The position numbers were made by a program, and so were the translations under genes. Below are positions 1 to 8,819 of a stretch of 64,000 bases of DNA, in pieces. Source of the DNA: Polynucleobacter aenigmaticus (lineage in GTDB: Bacteria; Pseudomonadota; Gammaproteobacteria; Burkholderiales; Burkholderiaceae); assembly GCF_002206635.1 (NCBI RefSeq), contig NZ_NGUO01000004.1, forward strand, positions 124,001 to 188,000, written 5' to 3'. The notes under the pieces were generated by a model. That model was not told the origin of the DNA. It ran no database searches and saw only the letters and a program-made list of their open reading frames with translations. Each line of letters starts with the position of its first letter. Position 1 is the stretch's first letter.

Positions 1-2
1 CC

Positions 3-818
3 CTGATTGTTTTGACTCTTGTGATGAGCGAATGGCTTGGGCCCTATACCGAAAACCTGTCCGATCAAATCCGCATGAAGGCTCTAGGCTCATCCTATAG
101 CTCTCAATTTAAGACTGGGGTTTGGGTAAAGGATCGCTTGCGAGATGAAGATGGTAGTGGACCAATTAGACCCGGGGTACGCTACGTTAACGTTGGCAAA
201 ATTGAACAAGATAACGAAATCAAAAATATTCGCATGTACGAATTTGATGATGCGTATCGACTGCTCTCGATTCGCAGTGCTGTATCTGGACGCTTTGATC
301 ATACGGGCACATGGATTCTGGATGATGTCACCGAAACCCGCTTTAAAGAAACCAAGCAATCGGATCCGCTGAACCCAGTCTATTCAGCGCGCACTTTTAC
401 ACACCCTATCGTGAGCCTGGAGTCAGAAGTCACGCCACAGATTTTGAGCGTGCTTTTAGTGAGCCCAGAAAAAATGTCGATCTTTAGCTTGGGTCGCTTT
501 ATCTCCCACCTACAGGGCAACAAACAAGATGCGCAGCGCCATTCGATTGCGTTCTGGAAAAAAGTGATTTATCCATTCACGATTTTTGTGATGCTGGCAT
601 TAGCTCTGCCATTTGCTTATCTCAAAGTCCGCGCAGGTAGCGTTGGCATTAAGGTATTCGGCGGAATCATGTTGGGCATGAGCTTTCAACTATTTAACTC
701 GCTCTTCTCTAATGTCGGGCTCCTAGGCTCATGGCCCGCACTCCTTACAGCCCTCACCCCCCCGTTGTTGTATTTCATTTTGGCGATTGTGGGCTTACGC
801 TGGGTATCTAAAGCTTAA
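3..818 (+). CDS. lptG: LPS export permease LptG, 5'-truncated by the window edge
   Basis: This is the inner-membrane permease half of the LptB2FG complex, which pulls lipopolysaccharide out of the inner membrane. The frame is open back to base 3 and the visible 271 codons end at TAA 816-818. The family is usually about 360-380 residues, so roughly the first 100, holding the N-terminal membrane helices, lie outside the window. What remains is the periplasmic beta-rich domain followed by three hydrophobic helices in the last 90 residues (starting near KKVIYPFTIFV and GGIMLGMSF, and ending at the LYFILAIVGL helix). The TTG at 12 is not a real start. lptF would be expected just upstream. It could only be confused with LptF, and the C-terminal pattern fits LptG better. 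Confidence 0.9.
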   Translation: MIVLTLVMSEWLGPYTENLSDQIRMKALGSSYSSQFKTGVWVKDRLRDEDGSGPIRPGVRYVNVGKIEQDNEIKNIRMYEFDDAYRLLSIRSAVSGRFDHTGTWILDDVTETRFKETKQSDPLNPVYSARTFTHPIVSLESEVTPQILSVLLVSPEKMSIFSLGRFISHLQGNKQDAQRHSIAFWKKVIYPFTIFVMLALALPFAYLKVRAGSVGIKVFGGIMLGMSFQLFNSLFSNVGLLGSWPALLTALTPPLLYFILAIVGLRWVSKA

Positions 819-830
819 TACCTCAAAATC

Positions 831-852
831 ATATAGAATTTGATTTCTATAT
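831..852. promoter_or_regulatory. Perfect 8-bp inverted repeat upstream of the cysB-like gene
   Basis: ATATAGAA and TTCTATAT are separated by six bases in the 62-base gap between lptG and the LysR-type gene. There is no T-tract after it, so it is unlikely to be a rho-independent terminator. The position, about 30 bases before the start codon, suits autoregulation by the LysR-type regulator. The function is inferred only from position and symmetry. Confidence 0.4.
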
Positions 853-880
853 CGGGTTTGATATAAGGAATGGGGTTTAT

Positions 881-1822
881 ATGAATCTGCACCAATTTCG
901 TTTTGTCCGTGAGGCCGTTAGACAGAACTTTAATCTCACTACTGCTGCTAAGGCGCTGTTTACTTCACAACCTGGAGTATCCAAGGCCATTATTGAACTC
1001 GAAGATGAGTTGGGCGTAGAGATTTTTAGACGCCATGGCAAACGCATACGCTCCCTCACTGAGCCAGGCAAACGGATTCTGATCTCTGTTGAGCGCATCC
1101 TGGATGAAGTGGAAACCTTGAAGCGCGTAGGCAAAGACTTTGCGAGTCAAGATCAGGGCAACTTTGTCATCGCCACTACCCATACTCAAGCCCGCTATGC
1201 ATTACCCAGAGTCCTGACAGAATTTACTAAGCGCTTTCCAAAGGTGCGCGTGAGTATTCAGCAGGGGAATCCAGGGCAAATTGCCGAACTACTCATTCAT
1301 GATCGTGCGGACATTGCGATTGCAACCGAAGGAATTGCTAATACCGCAGGTGTATTGGCCTTGCCAGGATATCAATGGCAACACGTCATCATGGTGCCAC
1401 TCAGTCATCCACTGCTAAATCAGTCGACGATCACCTTAGAAGAAATTGCGAAGTACCCGCTCATTACCTATGACAAAGCGTTTGCGGGTCGCAGCAAGAT
1501 TGATGCCGCCTTCGCACAACGCAATTTGAGTCCAGATATTATTTTGGAAGCAATTGATGCGGATGTGATTAAAACTTATGTTGAAACAGGTATGGGCGTT
1601 GGTATCGTTGCCGGCTTGGCATACGATGCCGATCGAGACCGCAATCTGAGAGTGATTCCAGTTGGGCATTTATTTGGTAACAACGTGACCCATCTGGGTG
1701 TTAAGCAAGGTGCCTACCTACGCTCCTTCGTGTACACCTTTATTGAGCTGTTCTCACCAACGCTCACCAAGAAAATTGTTGAGCAGGCAATGAATGGTGA
1801 GTATGAAACTTATGAGATCTAG
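881..1822 (+). CDS. cysB: CysB-type LysR family transcriptional regulator
   Basis: A LysR-type regulator of 313 residues. The winged helix-turn-helix covers about residues 1-60 (SQPGVSKAI is the recognition helix region) and a periplasmic-binding-like effector domain follows. The stretch TTHTQARYALP just after the linker is typical of CysB and Cbl, which sense O-acetylserine or sulfate and activate sulfate assimilation. The length (CysB is about 324) and start fit the family. It stands alone between lptG and a tRNA-Leu on the opposite strand, with an inverted repeat in its leader. The CysB subfamily is clear from the motif. Which of CysB or Cbl it is, and its targets, are inferred. Confidence 0.85.
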   Translation: MNLHQFRFVREAVRQNFNLTTAAKALFTSQPGVSKAIIELEDELGVEIFRRHGKRIRSLTEPGKRILISVERILDEVETLKRVGKDFASQDQGNFVIATTHTQARYALPRVLTEFTKRFPKVRVSIQQGNPGQIAELLIHDRADIAIATEGIANTAGVLALPGYQWQHVIMVPLSHPLLNQSTITLEEIAKYPLITYDKAFAGRSKIDAAFAQRNLSPDIILEAIDADVIKTYVETGMGVGIVAGLAYDADRDRNLRVIPVGHLFGNNVTHLGVKQGAYLRSFVYTFIELFSPTLTKKIVEQAMNGEYETYEI

Positions 1823-1864
1823 AGTTTTGAACATCTCGAGGCGTCAATAACAACCTATTTGAGA

Positions 1865-1950
1865 TGGTGCCCCGGGGCGGACTTGAACCGCCACGCCTTG
1901 CGGCACCGGATTTTGAATCCGGCACGTCTACCAATTCCATCACCGGGGCA
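1865..1950 (-). tRNA. tRNA-Leu(CAA)
   Basis: Read on the minus strand this is an 86-base class II tRNA. The acceptor arm TGCCCCG pairs with CGGGGCA, the D-arm region holds the usual GGTAGAC, and the anticodon stem CCGGA/TCCGG encloses TTCAAAA, giving anticodon CAA. A long variable arm (GTGCCGCAAGGCGT) and the T-arm GGCGGTTCAAGTCCGCC follow. The 3' CCA is encoded (TGG at 1865-1867 on the plus strand). It reads UUG leucine codons. Confidence 0.97.
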
Positions 1951-2090
1951 GGTGTTTGCAGTGGAAAAACTGCATTGAAGCAAACTAAGAGGTGAGAGTG
2001 TAACAAAAAAATGATAGGACCCCCATTCTTGGGCTAAGAAGCCCTTAAAATGAGCTCTTCAAGCCAAATTACTCAAAAGGACTTACCCGT

Positions 2091-2810
2091 ATGGCCGGCC
2101 ATTCGAAATGGGCCAATATTCAGCACCGCAAAGGACGTCAAGACGAAAAGCGCGGCAAGATTTGGACCAAACTCATTAAAGAAATCACTGTTGCTGCCAA
2201 ATTGGGTGGTGGCGATATCGCTACTAATCCCCGTTTACGCTTGGGAATCGATAAGGCTAAAGATGCCAATATGCCCAATGACAATGTGCAGCGGGCAATC
2301 CAACGCGGCACCGGCTCCTTAGAGGGCGTTAACTATGAAGAAATTCGTTACGAAGGCTACGGCCTTAATGGGGCAGCCATTATTGTGGATTGCTTAACGG
2401 ATAACCGCACCCGTACTGTTGCTGAGGTACGCCATGCATTTGCAAAAAATGGCGGCAATATGGGTGCCGAAGGTTCGGTTGCTTTCATGTTCAAGCATTG
2501 CGGTCAGTTGTTATTTGCCCCAGGCACAAACGAAGATCAACTCATGGAAATTGCTCTTGATGCAGGCGCAGAAGATGTCATCACGCATGATGATGGTTCG
2601 CTGGAGGTGCTTACCCCAGTACCTGATTTTTCTAAGGTACAGGATGCCCTCACTCAAGCCGGCTTAAAAGCAGAGCTAGCAACGGTGACGATGCGCCCCG
2701 AAACTGAAACTGAACTCGAAGGCGATCAAGCTGAAAGCATGCAAAAACTATTAGATGCACTGGAGAACCTAGATGACGTTCAAGAAGTTTTCACGAATGC
2801 GTCTCTCTAG
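2091..2810 (+). CDS. yebC: YebC/PmpR family protein
   Basis: A 239-residue protein with the family's N-terminal signature [18 protein letters not shown] and three-domain length. It was long annotated as a transcriptional regulator (PmpR, YebC). More recent work on the family points to a ribosome-associated role in relieving stalling at polyproline stretches. An AAGGAC ribosome-binding site lies about ten bases before the ATG. It is transcribed toward purD with a 48-base gap. The residues 1-70 basic region and the acidic C-terminus ([15 protein letters not shown]) are as expected. The family is certain; the molecular role in this organism is not shown by sequence. Confidence 0.95.
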   Translation: MAGHSKWANIQHRKGRQDEKRGKIWTKLIKEITVAAKLGGGDIATNPRLRLGIDKAKDANMPNDNVQRAIQRGTGSLEGVNYEEIRYEGYGLNGAAIIVDCLTDNRTRTVAEVRHAFAKNGGNMGAEGSVAFMFKHCGQLLFAPGTNEDQLMEIALDAGAEDVITHDDGSLEVLTPVPDFSKVQDALTQAGLKAELATVTMRPETETELEGDQAESMQKLLDALENLDDVQEVFTNASL

Positions 2811-2858
2811 TCCATTTACCTTTTAAATACAATTCATCAACATCTCTATTAGCCCTTT

Positions 2859-4136
2859 ATGAAAATTCTTTTAGTTGGATCTGGTGGCCGCGAACATGCC
2901 CTTGCTTGGAAGCTAGCCCAATCCCCACAAGTTCAAACGGTATATGTTGCGCCAGGTAATGGTGGCACTGCCACAGCCAAACAAGTTGCCGCCGGCATTC
3001 AAAATCTCCCTATTTCAGGTCTGCAAGAGCTTGCAGATTTTGCCAAGCGTGAAAAAATTCACCTTACCGTAGTTGGGCCTGAAGCCCCACTAGCGGCGGG
3101 CATTGTTGATGTATTTCGCAATAATGGTTTGCGCATTTTTGGACCAAGCCAGCTGGCCGCTCAATTAGAGTCCTCAAAAGATTTTTCCAAAGCATTTATG
3201 AAACGTCATGGCATCCCAACAGCCGAGTACCAGACATTTTCAAATGCACTAGAAGCTCATGCTTACATTGATGCTAAAGGCGCACCAATCGTCATCAAAG
3301 CCGATGGTCTTGCTGCTGGTAAAGGTGTTGTTGTCGCAATGGATCTAGCAGAAGCTCATGCGGCTGTCGACATGATGCTCGCCGATAACAAGCTAGGTAA
3401 CGCAGGTGCACGCGTGGTGATTGAAGAATTTCTGACCGGTGAAGAAGCCAGCTTTATTGTTCTCGTCGACGGCAAAAACGTGTTGGCTTTAGCAACTAGC
3501 CAGGATCACAAACGTTTACTGGATGCTGACCAAGGCCCCAACACTGGTGGCATGGGCGCTTACTCACCAGCACCAGTGGTTACCCCTGAAATCCACGCAC
3601 GCGCCTTACGTGAGGTCATCATGCCTACTGTTAACGGTATGAAGAGTGACGGCATCCCTTACACCGGCTTCCTTTATGCAGGTCTCATGATTTCGCCGGA
3701 CGGCAAGATTAAGACCTTAGAATTTAATTGCCGTATGGGTGATCCAGAAACTCAACCCATCATGGCGCGCTTGCGCAGCGATCTAGTTAATGCACTGGAT
3801 CATGCGGTTGATGGCACGCTCAATGACGTGGAATTGGATTGGGATCGTCGCACTGCCTTAGGTGTGGTGCTAGCAGCCTATAACTACCCCGATACCCCAC
3901 GCAATGGCGATGTCATTACTGGCATCCCCGCCGATACTGAAGATCAGTTGACCTTTCATGCGGGTACCAAGCTGCAAGACGGAAAGCTAGTCACCTCTGG
4001 GGGTCGCGTCATGTGCGTAGTGGGTCTGTCTGATACGGTTCGTGGCGCACAACAAAAAGCTTACGAAGCTATCGCCCAGATTCAGTTTGATGGAATGCAA
4101 TACCGCAAAGATATTGGTTATCGCGCTGTTAAATAA
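2859..4136 (+). CDS. purD: Phosphoribosylamine-glycine ligase
   Basis: GAR synthetase joins glycine to 5-phosphoribosylamine with ATP in step two of de novo purine synthesis. The 425 residues match the family. The N-terminal dinucleotide-like loop is VGSGGREHAL (residues 5-14). An ATP-grasp domain follows with KADGLAAGKGVVVA (about 147-160), the metal-binding EFNCRMGDPE (about 287-296), and the DQGPNTGGMGAYSP loop. Start ATG 2859 gives the canonical MKILLVG beginning. It lies between yebC and hemF on the same strand with gaps of about 48 bases. Confidence 0.97.
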   Translation: MKILLVGSGGREHALAWKLAQSPQVQTVYVAPGNGGTATAKQVAAGIQNLPISGLQELADFAKREKIHLTVVGPEAPLAAGIVDVFRNNGLRIFGPSQLAAQLESSKDFSKAFMKRHGIPTAEYQTFSNALEAHAYIDAKGAPIVIKADGLAAGKGVVVAMDLAEAHAAVDMMLADNKLGNAGARVVIEEFLTGEEASFIVLVDGKNVLALATSQDHKRLLDADQGPNTGGMGAYSPAPVVTPEIHARALREVIMPTVNGMKSDGIPYTGFLYAGLMISPDGKIKTLEFNCRMGDPETQPIMARLRSDLVNALDHAVDGTLNDVELDWDRRTALGVVLAAYNYPDTPRNGDVITGIPADTEDQLTFHAGTKLQDGKLVTSGGRVMCVVGLSDTVRGAQQKAYEAIAQIQFDGMQYRKDIGYRAVK

Positions 4137-4184
4137 ACTGAATGCATCAATACCAGTCCGCACATTAAAGAGAACCTGTCACCC

Positions 4185-5120
4185 TTGTCACCTGCCGAGC
4201 ATACCCAAATCAATATTGCAGCCTTAAAGGATTATTTTTTAGGCTTGCAAGATCGCATCACCACAGCAATGAGCGCCCTGGATGGCAAGGCGTTTATGGT
4301 GGATGCCTGGGAGAAGCCTAAAGACAGTAAGTTGCAGGGTTACGGGCGCACCTGCATTTTGGATGGCGGTAATATTCTGGAAAAAGGCGGTGTGGGCTTT
4401 TCGCATGTGCGTGGGGATCAGATGCCACCTTCCGCATCACATCACCGCCCCGAAGTGGCAGGACGTAGCTTTGAAGCAATGGGCGTGTCCCTGGTATTTC
4501 ATCCAAATAATCCCAAGGTGCCAACCACCCATATGAATGTGCGCTGCTTTATTGCGCAAGCTCCTGATAAAGAGCCAGTTTGGTGGTTTGGTGGTGGTTT
4601 TGATCTCACGCCTTATTACGGCGTTGATGAAGACTGCAGGCACTTTCACCAAACAGCTAAAAATGCACTCGACCCATTTGGTGAAGATTTGTATCCCCGC
4701 TTTAAAAAATGGTGCGATGAATACTTTTACCTCAAGCACCGCGAAGAACCTCGCGGTATTGGTGGCGTGTTTTTTGATGACTTCAACAGTTTTGGCTTTG
4801 AGCAAAGCTTTGCGATGACGCGTGCTGTAGGTGATGCCTTTATTGATGCTTACCTACCCATTGTGGAACGCCGCTATCTGGATGACTTCACTCCAGAAGA
4901 AAAAGCGTTTCAGGAATACCGTCGTGGTCGTTATGTGGAATACAACTTGATATTCGACCGCGGGACCATTTTTGGCTTACATTCAGGGGGACGCACTGAA
5001 TCTATTCTGATGTCTATGCCTCCAGTAGTGCAGTGGTGGTACAACTGGCAACCAAAGCCAGGTACACCAGAAGCCAAGCTGTACGATCACTACCTCAAGC
5101 CCCGCGACTGGCTAGCCTAA
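4185..5120 (+). CDS. hemF: Oxygen-dependent coproporphyrinogen III oxidase
   Basis: HemF oxidatively decarboxylates coproporphyrinogen III to protoporphyrinogen IX using O2, in cytosolic heme synthesis. The 311-residue protein shows the conserved blocks [20 protein letters not shown] (about 86-105), [14 protein letters not shown] and [12 protein letters not shown]. The start is a TTG with AAAGAGA upstream. The first ATG (4270) would cut conserved N-terminal helix sequence, so TTG is preferred. nadD follows after one base, so the two are probably co-transcribed. Use of the O2-dependent enzyme suggests an aerobic lifestyle. Confidence 0.95.
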   Translation: MSPAEHTQINIAALKDYFLGLQDRITTAMSALDGKAFMVDAWEKPKDSKLQGYGRTCILDGGNILEKGGVGFSHVRGDQMPPSASHHRPEVAGRSFEAMGVSLVFHPNNPKVPTTHMNVRCFIAQAPDKEPVWWFGGGFDLTPYYGVDEDCRHFHQTAKNALDPFGEDLYPRFKKWCDEYFYLKHREEPRGIGGVFFDDFNSFGFEQSFAMTRAVGDAFIDAYLPIVERRYLDDFTPEEKAFQEYRRGRYVEYNLIFDRGTIFGLHSGGRTESILMSMPPVVQWWYNWQPKPGTPEAKLYDHYLKPRDWLA

Positions 5121-5121
5121 C

Positions 5122-5826
5122 TTGACATCACTGCGTTTGAACACAATAAAAAAAATTGGCATTCTGGGCGGGACTTTTGACCCCCCTCATCTTGGCCACC
5201 TCAAACTAGCAACTCACTTTGCAAAAGTATTGCATCTTGATGAACTGTTGCTCATCCCCAGTGGCGAACCCTGGCAAAAAGGGACTGGCCTCACTAATGC
5301 GGAGACGCGCCTTCAGCTGACTGAGGCCGCTGGTGTTGACCTAGCAAGAGCATTCCAATATCTAGGCATACCAACACAAATTGGCGTTGATCGTCTAGAG
5401 ATTGATCGAGCTGGGCCAAGCTATGCAATCGACACCGCCAAGGCCTTGAGAGAGCGTTTTGGACCCAATTCCAGCATGACTTGGCTCATGGGGGTTGACT
5501 CCCTTCTAAACCTGCCCACCTGGAACTCTTGGGATCAATTACTAAATTATGTGAATTTCGCAGTAGCAAGCAGGCCTCACTATGCCCTTTCTTTGGAAAT
5601 GAACCCTCAAATTGAGGTCTTACTGACACAACACCAATCTATTAATGCTGATGCCCTTGAAAAAAGCCCATTTGGCCGCATCTACCTAGATAACAGTCTT
5701 TCGATAGATCTTTCCTCAACCCACCTCCGAAATCAGCTAAAAAGCTCAGCCCGGAGCGAGATTGCATCCGAGCAAATCCCTGCTCACGCTTTAGAAATCA
5801 TTACAAATCTGGGTCTGTACAAATAA
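5122..5826 (+). CDS. nadD: Nicotinate-nucleotide adenylyltransferase
   Basis: NadD adenylates nicotinate mononucleotide to deamido-NAD. The nucleotidyltransferase motif GGTFDPPHLGHL carries the HxGH catalytic signature at about residues 16-27, and the C-terminal SSTHLRNQ corresponds to the SSTxxR phosphate-binding motif. The start is uncertain: TTG at 5122 or TTG at 5137, with no ATG before the Rossmann strand. Its stop is followed 55 bases later by rsfS; nadD-rsfS-rlmH is a widely conserved order, which supports the call. Confidence 0.93.
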   Translation: MTSLRLNTIKKIGILGGTFDPPHLGHLKLATHFAKVLHLDELLLIPSGEPWQKGTGLTNAETRLQLTEAAGVDLARAFQYLGIPTQIGVDRLEIDRAGPSYAIDTAKALRERFGPNSSMTWLMGVDSLLNLPTWNSWDQLLNYVNFAVASRPHYALSLEMNPQIEVLLTQHQSINADALEKSPFGRIYLDNSLSIDLSSTHLRNQLKSSARSEIASEQIPAHALEIITNLGLYK

Positions 5827-5881
5827 TCAGGCTAAGATCACCCCTATATACAAAATATCTAAGAAAAATATTAAAGAAACT

Positions 5882-6274
5882 ATGGACTTAACAAAATTAC
5901 AACGTGTAGTGATTAACGCTCTTGAAGACGTCAAGGCCCAAGATATCCGGGTTTACGACACCACTAAGCTTAGCGAACTATTTGACCGCGTCATTATTGC
6001 AACAGGTACAAGCAATCGCCAGACCAGAGCCTTAGCAATGTCCGTTAAAGAGGATGTAAATGCTAAGGGCGGAGAAGTCATCTCCGTTGAAGGCCTGGAA
6101 ACTGGTGAATGGGTACTCGTCGATTGCGGCGATATCGTTGTTCATATCTTGCAACCTGCACTGCGCGCCTACTATCAGCTAGAAGGCATGTGGGGAGCCA
6201 AGCCTGTCCGCGTTAAGTTGGCAGCTGATAAAGGGCTAGTTAAGGCGAGTGAGTCCGAGGACGACGAAGAGTAA
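5882..6274 (+). CDS. rsfS: Ribosome silencing factor RsfS
   Basis: RsfS (YbeB, Iojap family) binds ribosomal protein uL14 on the 50S subunit and blocks subunit joining when nutrients are scarce. The 130-residue protein has the family core, including YDTTKLSELFDRVIIATGTSNRQ at about residues 24-46 and the ETGEWVLVDCGDIVVHI block. The C-terminus is an acidic tail (SESEDDEE). It sits between nadD and rlmH, the standard arrangement, with rlmH starting ten bases after its stop. Confidence 0.95.
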   Translation: MDLTKLQRVVINALEDVKAQDIRVYDTTKLSELFDRVIIATGTSNRQTRALAMSVKEDVNAKGGEVISVEGLETGEWVLVDCGDIVVHILQPALRAYYQLEGMWGAKPVRVKLAADKGLVKASESEDDEE

Positions 6275-6284
6275 TTTTTTAGCG

Positions 6285-6728
6285 ATGCGCTTAACGATTG
6301 TTTCCGTTGGTCACAAAATGCCAGAATGGGTTGCAACCGCAACCCATGATTACATTAAACGCATGCCCGCTGATTGCAGTATCGAAATCAAAGAAATTAA
6401 GCCAGATCTGACTCCCGCTAAAGAAGCCATCAAAATTGCCGCAGCCATTCCCAAGAGCTCTCGTGTAATTGCCTTAGATGAGCGAGGCAAAGATCAAACC
6501 ACTCAGAATGTAGCAACTCAATTGGCTAACTGGCGGCAAGAGGGCTTTGACATCACCTTTCTCATTGGTGGTGCTGATGGGCTTGACCCCAGCTTAAAGG
6601 AAAGTGCTCAAGCGATGTGGCGCCTATCTAGCCTTACCCTGCCCCATGCCATGGCAAGAGTCTTGTTGGTAGAGCAACTCTATCGTGCATGGACTATTTT
6701 GCAAGGCCACCCCTATCATCGCGAGTAA
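6285..6728 (+). CDS. rlmH: 23S rRNA (pseudouridine1915-N3)-methyltransferase RlmH
   Basis: A SPOUT-class methyltransferase that methylates pseudouridine 1915 in helix 69 of 23S rRNA. ATG 6285 is chosen because it gives the canonical MRLTIVSVGHKMPEWV start; an upstream GTG in frame would add twelve non-family residues overlapping rsfS. The SAM-binding trefoil-knot region LIGGADGLDPSL is at about residues 88-99 and the conserved end NPYHRE-like HPYHRE is present. At 147 residues it is close to the E. coli protein (155). Confidence 0.95.
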   Translation: MRLTIVSVGHKMPEWVATATHDYIKRMPADCSIEIKEIKPDLTPAKEAIKIAAAIPKSSRVIALDERGKDQTTQNVATQLANWRQEGFDITFLIGGADGLDPSLKESAQAMWRLSSLTLPHAMARVLLVEQLYRAWTILQGHPYHRE

Positions 6729-6732
6729 GCAA

Positions 6733-7359
6733 ATGATGTTTACTTTTATTTATCTCGCATCACAAAGCCCAAGGCGGCAAGAGTTACTAAAGCAAATTGG
6801 TGTGCAGTTCGAGATGCTGATTGCAGCACCTGGTGAAGATACTGAAACCCTTGAAATACCCCTTCCAAATGAAAAAGCGCGTGGCTATGTTCAGCGTGTT
6901 ACGTTTGCCAAAAGCGCTATTGCATTAGCGCGGTGGCAAAAAAGCGGTAAACCATGGGCGCCTATTTTGTGCGCAGACACTACCGTGAGTCTGCCCGGGC
7001 ACCCCGAGGGTGAAATCCTAGGAAAACCTAGCGATGGGAATGATGCCGCACGCATCTTAGAAATGCTTAGCGGCAAAGTGCATGAAGTATTAACCGCTGT
7101 TGTGCTAACGGTTGATCCTAAAACCAATCCCCTTTGCCTCGTGCAAGTATCTGAGGTGGAATTTGCGCACCTTTCTAAAGAGCAGATTGCCGACTACATT
7201 AAGAGTGGCGAACCTGTTGGCAAGGCTGGTGCCTACGGCATACAGGGGCTCGGAGGCGCTTTCATTCCCTCAATCAAAGGCAGTTATAGCGGTATCATGG
7301 GATTACCCATTTACGAAGTAAACCAATTATTGGATTTCGCAAAAGTTACCCGCATATGA
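6733..7359 (+). CDS. Maf family nucleoside triphosphate pyrophosphatase
   Basis: Maf proteins hydrolyse non-canonical or excess NTPs to NMP and PPi. The signature SQSPRRQELL is at about residues 9-18, the ADT catalytic motif follows in LCADTTVS, and the C-terminus has AYGIQGLGGAFI, the pattern of the YhdE (dTTP/UTP) subgroup rather than YceF (7-methyl-GTP). The subgroup is inferred from these motifs. ATG 6733 (or 6736) lies four bases after the rlmH stop; upstream in-frame ATG 6685 would overlap rlmH and is not supported. The stop overlaps the rng start as ATGA. Confidence 0.88.
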   Translation: MMFTFIYLASQSPRRQELLKQIGVQFEMLIAAPGEDTETLEIPLPNEKARGYVQRVTFAKSAIALARWQKSGKPWAPILCADTTVSLPGHPEGEILGKPSDGNDAARILEMLSGKVHEVLTAVVLTVDPKTNPLCLVQVSEVEFAHLSKEQIADYIKSGEPVGKAGAYGIQGLGGAFIPSIKGSYSGIMGLPIYEVNQLLDFAKVTRI

Positions 7360-8819
7360 ATGAAGAAATTCTGATCAACATCACCCCTCAAGAAACACGG
7401 GTGGCACTCATTCAGCAAGGCGCCGTTCAAGAGCTTCAGATTGAACGCACTCGTCAACGAGGAATTGTTGGCAATATCTATTTAGCAAAAGTAGTTCGCG
7501 TACTACCCGGCATGCAATCCGCCTTTATTGAAATTGGTTTAGAACGCACTGCATTTATGCACGTTGCTGACATTACGCAAAATAACCCCCAAGCCCAAAT
7601 CGAAAAATTACTCTTTGAGGGTCAAAATGTTTTAGTGCAAGTCCTTAAAGATCCGCTCGGTACTAAAGGCGCTCGTCTGACTACCCAACTGAGTATTGCT
7701 GGGCGCAACTTGGTTTACTTGCCGCCAGCTGGCACTGATGCCGCTAGCGAAAAATATATTGGCGTATCCCAAAGAATTGATCAACCTGAAGAGCGCGAAG
7801 CTATTAAAGCGCGTCTTGCAGGGCTGATGCCTGCCGATGAAAAGGGTGGGATCATTGTGCGCACTAGCGCCCAAGACGCTAGTGACACTGAGCTACAACA
7901 CGACATGCATTACCTGCGTACTACCTGGGAAAAGATCCGCGAGGCCGTGAACTACAAGGCAGCGCCAAGCTTGCTGTATCAAGATCTCAGTTTGGCTGAG
8001 CGCGTATTGCGAGATGTTGCCGGCGAAGAAACTTCACAAATTCGGGTGGACTCAGCTGAGAACTTTGAAAAGCTCAAAGGATTTGCTGCGCTCTATATGC
8101 CCAATCTTTTAGATAAGCTCACACTGCATCGTGGTGAGCGTGCCCTATTTGATTTATTTGATGTCGATGCCGAGATTAATAAAGCATTAGGTAGAAGAGT
8201 CGACCTTAAATCTGGTGGCTATCTGATGATTGATCAAACAGAATCGATGACCACTATCGACGTGAATACAGGCAGCTATGTGGGTGGACGCAATCTAGAT
8301 GACACGGTATTTAAAACCAATCTTGAGGCTGCTCAGGCTATCGCCCGTCAACTGCGCTTACGTAATCTTGGTGGCATCATCATCATTGATTTTATTGACA
8401 TGCTCAGCAAAGATCATCAAGAGTCTGTTTTACATGAGCTCAAACGAAATTTAGACCGTGATCATGCTCGCACCTCGGTGAGTGACTTTTCTTCATTGGG
8501 TTTGGTGGAGATGACGCGCAAACGCACCCGAGAATCATTGGCTCATATTACCTGCGAGCCTTGCGCTACCTGCCAAGGCAAAGGTGAAATAAAAACTGCG
8601 CAAACTATTTGTTATGAAATTTTGCGAGAGATTGTGCGTGAACATCGCCAATTTAATCCCCGCGAATTCAGAATCGTAGCAGCCCCTGATGTAATTGACC
8701 TCTTCTTGGAGGAGGAAAATCAATTCTTGGCGCAGTTAGGCGACTTTATTAACAAGCCCATCAAGCTGCAGGCTGAGGGCAGCTTCCGCCAAGAGCAATA
8801 CGATATCGTGCTGAGTTAA
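7356..8819 (+). CDS. rng: Ribonuclease G
   Basis: RNase G is an endonuclease of the RNase E/G family that matures the 16S rRNA 5' end and cuts some mRNAs. The 487 residues match RNase G and lack the long C-terminal scaffold of RNase E. An S1 domain occupies about residues 36-120. The catalytic acid motifs are TIDVNTGS (about 301-308) and IIIIDFIDM (about 345-353), and the zinc-link CEPCATC comes before the small domain. ATG 7356 overlaps the maf stop by four bases, so the two are translationally coupled. It ends with a four-base convergent overlap with msbA. Confidence 0.95.
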   Translation: MNEEILINITPQETRVALIQQGAVQELQIERTRQRGIVGNIYLAKVVRVLPGMQSAFIEIGLERTAFMHVADITQNNPQAQIEKLLFEGQNVLVQVLKDPLGTKGARLTTQLSIAGRNLVYLPPAGTDAASEKYIGVSQRIDQPEEREAIKARLAGLMPADEKGGIIVRTSAQDASDTELQHDMHYLRTTWEKIREAVNYKAAPSLLYQDLSLAERVLRDVAGEETSQIRVDSAENFEKLKGFAALYMPNLLDKLTLHRGERALFDLFDVDAEINKALGRRVDLKSGGYLMIDQTESMTTIDVNTGSYVGGRNLDDTVFKTNLEAAQAIARQLRLRNLGGIIIIDFIDMLSKDHQESVLHELKRNLDRDHARTSVSDFSSLGLVEMTRKRTRESLAHITCEPCATCQGKGEIKTAQTICYEILREIVREHRQFNPREFRIVAAPDVIDLFLEEENQFLAQLGDFINKPIKLQAEGSFRQEQYDIVLS